DNA from: Fen-1077 sp050014355
GTDB lineage: Bacteria; Chloroflexota; Dehalococcoidia; Dehalococcoidales; RBG-16-60-22
Assembly: GCA_050014355.1 (NCBI GenBank)
Contig: JBEKDL010000061.1
Span: 1-18,878, forward strand
Direction of reading: 5' to 3'
Length of the DNA: 18,878 bases
Positions 16,743 to 18,878 of the stretch are shown piece after piece. Numbering within the stretch: the first letter of the stretch is position 1; every line of letters begins with the position of its first letter. Below the pieces are notes generated by a model. The model was not told the origin of the DNA, searched no databases, and saw only the letters and a program-made list of their open reading frames with translations. Made by a program: the position numbers and the translations under genes.

Positions 16743-16785
16743 ACGATGGCGCGGGGGTTTTCCAGCCATCGTTTTTTATTTTATT
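16743..16785 (+). terminator. Intrinsic terminator within the leader, upstream of the dehydratase-like gene
   Basis: Stem ACGATGGC (16743-16750) with GCCATCGT (16765-16772), possible inner GG-TTTT-CC pairing, followed by TTTTTATTTTATT. Only 28 bases separate it from the start codon at 16813, and a promoter lies upstream, so it most likely controls expression by conditional termination. Confidence 0.8.
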
Positions 16786-16812
16786 AAAAATTAGAAAGGG
16801 GGTAACTATCAA

Positions 16813-18087
16813 ATGGCAAACGATAACATCCAGATGTGGACCGAACTTGGAATAGACCTGGAAAAACATAATATGCTGCTGAACGCCTTAGGGACGCTGT
16901 TCCAGGAAGTGTACCTTTCTCAAATAAACCGCCCGGCCGGGATGGGCTTTTACGATTTTGTGGTCGGAGATATCCACGGCATAAGGGTAAAAGAGCTCAA
17001 GGAGCACGCTTTCAACGGCGGCAAAGTAGTCGCGACCTACTGCGTCTTCGTACCGGAAGAACTTGTGTGGGCGGCTGATGGAATTCCGGTGGGGCTTTGC
17101 GCCGGGACGCAGTTTTCGATACCCATGGCTGAAGCTGTCCTCCCTCAAAATACCTGCGCCCTCATCAAATCTTCCTTTGGCTTCAAACTGGGGCGTGTCT
17201 GCCCTTACATTCAGGCCAGCCACCTCATCGTGGGTGAGACCACGTGTGACGGTAAAAAGAAAATGTTCGAGATTCTGAATCAATACCAGCCGGTTTATGT
17301 TATGGAAGTGCCGAATAAAAAGACCGAGCGGAGTCGGGAGCTATGGCTCGGCGAAGTCCTGGCTTTCAGGGATGTCATTGAAAAGCTGACCGGAAATAAA
17401 ATCACCGCGAAAAACCTCGGCCGGGCAATCGACCTGGTAAACCAGCGCCGCCTGGCCTTGCAGCGCCTGTTCAACCTGCGCAAAATCCGGCCCGCGCCCA
17501 TCAGCGGTAAAGACGCATTATTAGCTGTCCAGGTATCGTTCTACGACGATGTCAAAAGGGACACCCAAATGTTGAATGCACTCTGCGATGAGCTCGATAA
17601 GAGAGTCGCGGCTGGACAGGGTGTGGCCCCTGCTTCAGCACCGCGTATCCTGATTTCCGGCAGCCCCATGGCTATCCCCAACTGGAAGCTGCATCACCTC
17701 CTTGAGTCGGCAGGTGCGGTCGTCGTCTGCGAAGAGTCCTGCACCGGCACCCGCTTTTTCAGTGATCTGGTCGAACCGACGCAAAACAACCTCGCTGCGC
17801 AACTCAAGGCGATAGCCGACCGTTACATGAACATTCACTGCGCCTGTTTTACGCCGAATGATGAACGCCTGGACGACGTGGTGCGCCTGGCAAAGGAGTA
17901 TCAGGTAGATGGAGTGGTGCATTATAATCTCCAGTTCTGCCATACTTATGCCAACGAAGCGGTTAAGATAGAGAAGAAGCTTAGGGACGAAAACATTCCG
18001 TTATTGCGCATCGAGACTGATTACGGTGATGATACCGGCCAGCTTAAAACCAGGATTGAAGCTTTCCTGGAGATGATAAAGGGCTAG
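16813..18087 (+). CDS. 2-hydroxyacyl-CoA dehydratase D-component / double-cubane cluster protein family
   Basis: 424 residues, the size of HgdB/BcrB/YjiM-type proteins (COG1775). Family landmarks: VPEELVWAADGIPVGLCAGT (80-99), LPQNTCALIKSSFGF (110-124), VCPY (129-132), then LIVGETTCDGKKKMFE (138-153), and the late RIETDYGDDTGQLKTRIEAF (399-418). Cysteines C115, C130, C145, C306, C310, C343, C345 and C376 could supply cluster ligands; CEESC and TTCDG are the segments expected around them. The double-cubane [8Fe-9S] members reduce small molecules at low potential; the dehydratases remove water from 2-hydroxyacyl-CoA. Both need an ATP-dependent activator (HgdC/YjiL) and no such gene lies in the window. 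There is also no HgdA-like partner subunit here, which favours the stand-alone double-cubane type. AAAGGGGG lies about nine bases before ATG. Confidence 0.85.
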   Translation: MANDNIQMWTELGIDLEKHNMLLNALGTLFQEVYLSQINRPAGMGFYDFVVGDIHGIRVKELKEHAFNGGKVVATYCVFVPEELVWAADGIPVGLCAGTQFSIPMAEAVLPQNTCALIKSSFGFKLGRVCPYIQASHLIVGETTCDGKKKMFEILNQYQPVYVMEVPNKKTERSRELWLGEVLAFRDVIEKLTGNKITAKNLGRAIDLVNQRRLALQRLFNLRKIRPAPISGKDALLAVQVSFYDDVKRDTQMLNALCDELDKRVAAGQGVAPASAPRILISGSPMAIPNWKLHHLLESAGAVVVCEESCTGTRFFSDLVEPTQNNLAAQLKAIADRYMNIHCACFTPNDERLDDVVRLAKEYQVDGVVHYNLQFCHTYANEAVKIEKKLRDENIPLLRIETDYGDDTGQLKTRIEAFLEMIKG

Positions 18088-18133
18088 GTAAAATGCCGGA
18101 AAGGGCGCGGGTGCGGGCCACGCTTGTTCCGCC

Positions 18134-18163
18134 TTGTGGCTATTCTCGCATTTATGCTACACT
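18134..18163 (+). promoter_or_regulatory. Promoter of trpS
   Basis: -35 TTGTGG (18134-18139), an 18-base spacer, -10 TACACT (18158-18163) with preceding TGC (extended -10). Start of transcription near 18170, leaving a very short leader that carries GAGGAGG (18172-18178), five bases before the ATG. Confidence 0.6.
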
Positions 18164-18183
18164 TTTCTAGCGAGGAGGCTTCC

Positions 18184-18878
18184 ATGAAAAAACGCGTCTT
18201 TTCCGGCATCCAGCCCACGGGCAATATTCATATCGGCAATTACCTGGGGGCGACCAAACACTGGGCAGCCGAGCAGGATAATTACGATAATGTCTTCTGC
18301 ATTGTCGACCTTCACGCTATCACCATACCGCAGGAACCGAAGGTCTTGAAAGCTAAAATCCGCGAGGTCACCGGCCTGCTGCTGGCCGCCGGTATCGACC
18401 CGCGTAAGTCGATTGTTTTTCTCCAGTCCCACATTCACGAGCACAGCGAGCTGGCGTGGATTTTAAACTGCTTTATTCCCATGGGCTGGATGCAGCGCAT
18501 GACCCAGTTCAAAGAGAAAGCGAAACAGAAAGAGCAGGTAAGCACCGGGCTGTTCGATTACCCCGCGCTGATGGCCGCCGATATCCTCCTCTATAAAACG
18601 GATGTGGTGCCGGTGGGCGAAGACCAGAAACAGCACGTCGAGCTGGCGCGTGACGCCGCCCAGCGCTTTAACAGCATTTACGGGGAGACCTTCGTACTGC
18701 CGGAGCCGGTAATACCGGACGTCGGCGCGCGCATCATGGGCCTGGACGACCCTACCAAGAAAATGAGCAAGAGCGAGACCGCCCCGAACCACGCCATCAA
18801 CCTGCTGGATAAGCCGGACGCCATCCGCGCCAAGCTGGCGCGCGCCACCACCGATTCGCTGAAGGAAATCCGCTTCGA
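18184..18878 (+). CDS. trpS: Tryptophanyl-tRNA synthetase, 5' part only
   Basis: 231 complete codons, cut by the right edge of the window (a full TrpRS has about 330). The start MKKRVFSGIQPTGNIHIGNY carries the class I HIGH signature as HIGN (16-19). FCIVDLHAIT, FIPMGWMQRMTQFKEK, GLFDYPALMAADILLY, PVGEDQKQHVELARD and the KMSKS loop at 193-197 follow in the canonical TrpRS order. The enzyme charges tRNA(Trp) in the cytosol. GAGGAGG (18172-18178) is five bases before the ATG. No trp leader or T-box precedes it. It follows the dehydratase-like gene by 96 bases and has its own promoter. Confidence 0.97.
   Translation, partial: MKKRVFSGIQPTGNIHIGNYLGATKHWAAEQDNYDNVFCIVDLHAITIPQEPKVLKAKIREVTGLLLAAGIDPRKSIVFLQSHIHEHSELAWILNCFIPMGWMQRMTQFKEKAKQKEQVSTGLFDYPALMAADILLYKTDVVPVGEDQKQHVELARDAAQRFNSIYGETFVLPEPVIPDVGARIMGLDDPTKKMSKSETAPNHAINLLDKPDAIRAKLARATTDSLKEIRF

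Larger units (their letters stand above)
16551..16812 (+). promoter_or_regulatory. Structured 5' leader RNA with leader ORF and terminator (candidate attenuator or riboswitch)
   Basis: In order: a perfect ribosome site and a 9-codon ORF (16590-16619); a compound hairpin with outer stem GCAGA/TCTGC (16630-16634 and 16660-16664) around GGTGCAA-GTT-TTGCATC (16638-16654); a hairpin CTCCG/CGGAG (16674-16678 and 16693-16697); and an intrinsic terminator (16743-16785). CCTCC at 16673-16677 and GCCTCC at 16678-16683 could pair with the GGAGG of the leader ORF, offering a switch. I compared it by eye with T-box, cobalamin, c-di-GMP and fluoride riboswitch signatures and found no match. Confidence 0.5.

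Noticed and set aside
16551..16812. T-box or tryptophan attenuator, given trpS downstream
   Set aside because: There is no T-box core sequence, no Trp codons in the 9-codon ORF, and the dehydratase-like gene with a separate trpS promoter intervenes.

Overview
The window reads as a chromosomal segment of a bacterium. My best guess is an uncultured member of the Chloroflexota close to the Dehalococcoidia. The reasons are a 23S rRNA gene standing alone without a 16S gene beside it, gatC-gatA without gatB, a B12-binding radical SAM gene, a double-cubane 2-hydroxyacyl-CoA dehydratase-like protein, a lipobox protein with Ig-like repeats, and many small intergenic hairpin repeats ending in AATGACA. 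The placement is an inference and was not tested by phylogeny.

Layout. Bases 1-1486 (minus strand) hold the 5' part of a B12-binding/radical SAM gene and a NYN-domain nuclease gene. A GAF-HD-GYP signalling gene runs divergently from the NYN gene (1650-2789). Then come gatC-gatA (2913-4661), a compact hicB-hicA toxin-antitoxin pair (4692-5137), and an Lrp/AsnC regulator followed 23 bases later by a PLP aminotransferase (5335-7037). A convergent intradiol-dioxygenase gene (7049-7545, minus) needs a -1 frameshift to join its start codon to its body. An AT-rich coiled-coil gene (7892-8419, minus) precedes the complete 23S rRNA gene (8731-11712, minus), which has its own promoter, processing stem and terminator. 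On the far side of the rRNA lies a second AT-rich patch: a DUF2442-like gene overlapping a divergent 4Fe-4S uracil-DNA-glycosylase-like gene (12110-13059). After a repeat-rich gap come argS (13440-15098), an Ig-repeat lipoprotein (15233-16363), a structured 5' leader with a 9-codon ORF and an intrinsic terminator (about 16551-16812) ahead of the dehydratase-like gene (16813-18087), and the 5' part of trpS (18184 to the end).

The backbone is translation housekeeping (gatCA, argS, trpS, 23S) with GC-rich codons. Accessory, AT-richer genes sit on both sides of the rRNA gene. Several promoters share an extended -10 element (TGnTAtaaT) at gatC, the Lrp gene, 23S, argS, trpS and the dehydratase-like gene. 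The items most worth a second look are the leader RNA at 16551-16812, the in-frame A AAA AAC slippery site in the dioxygenase gene, and the coupled DUF2442/UDG-like pair.
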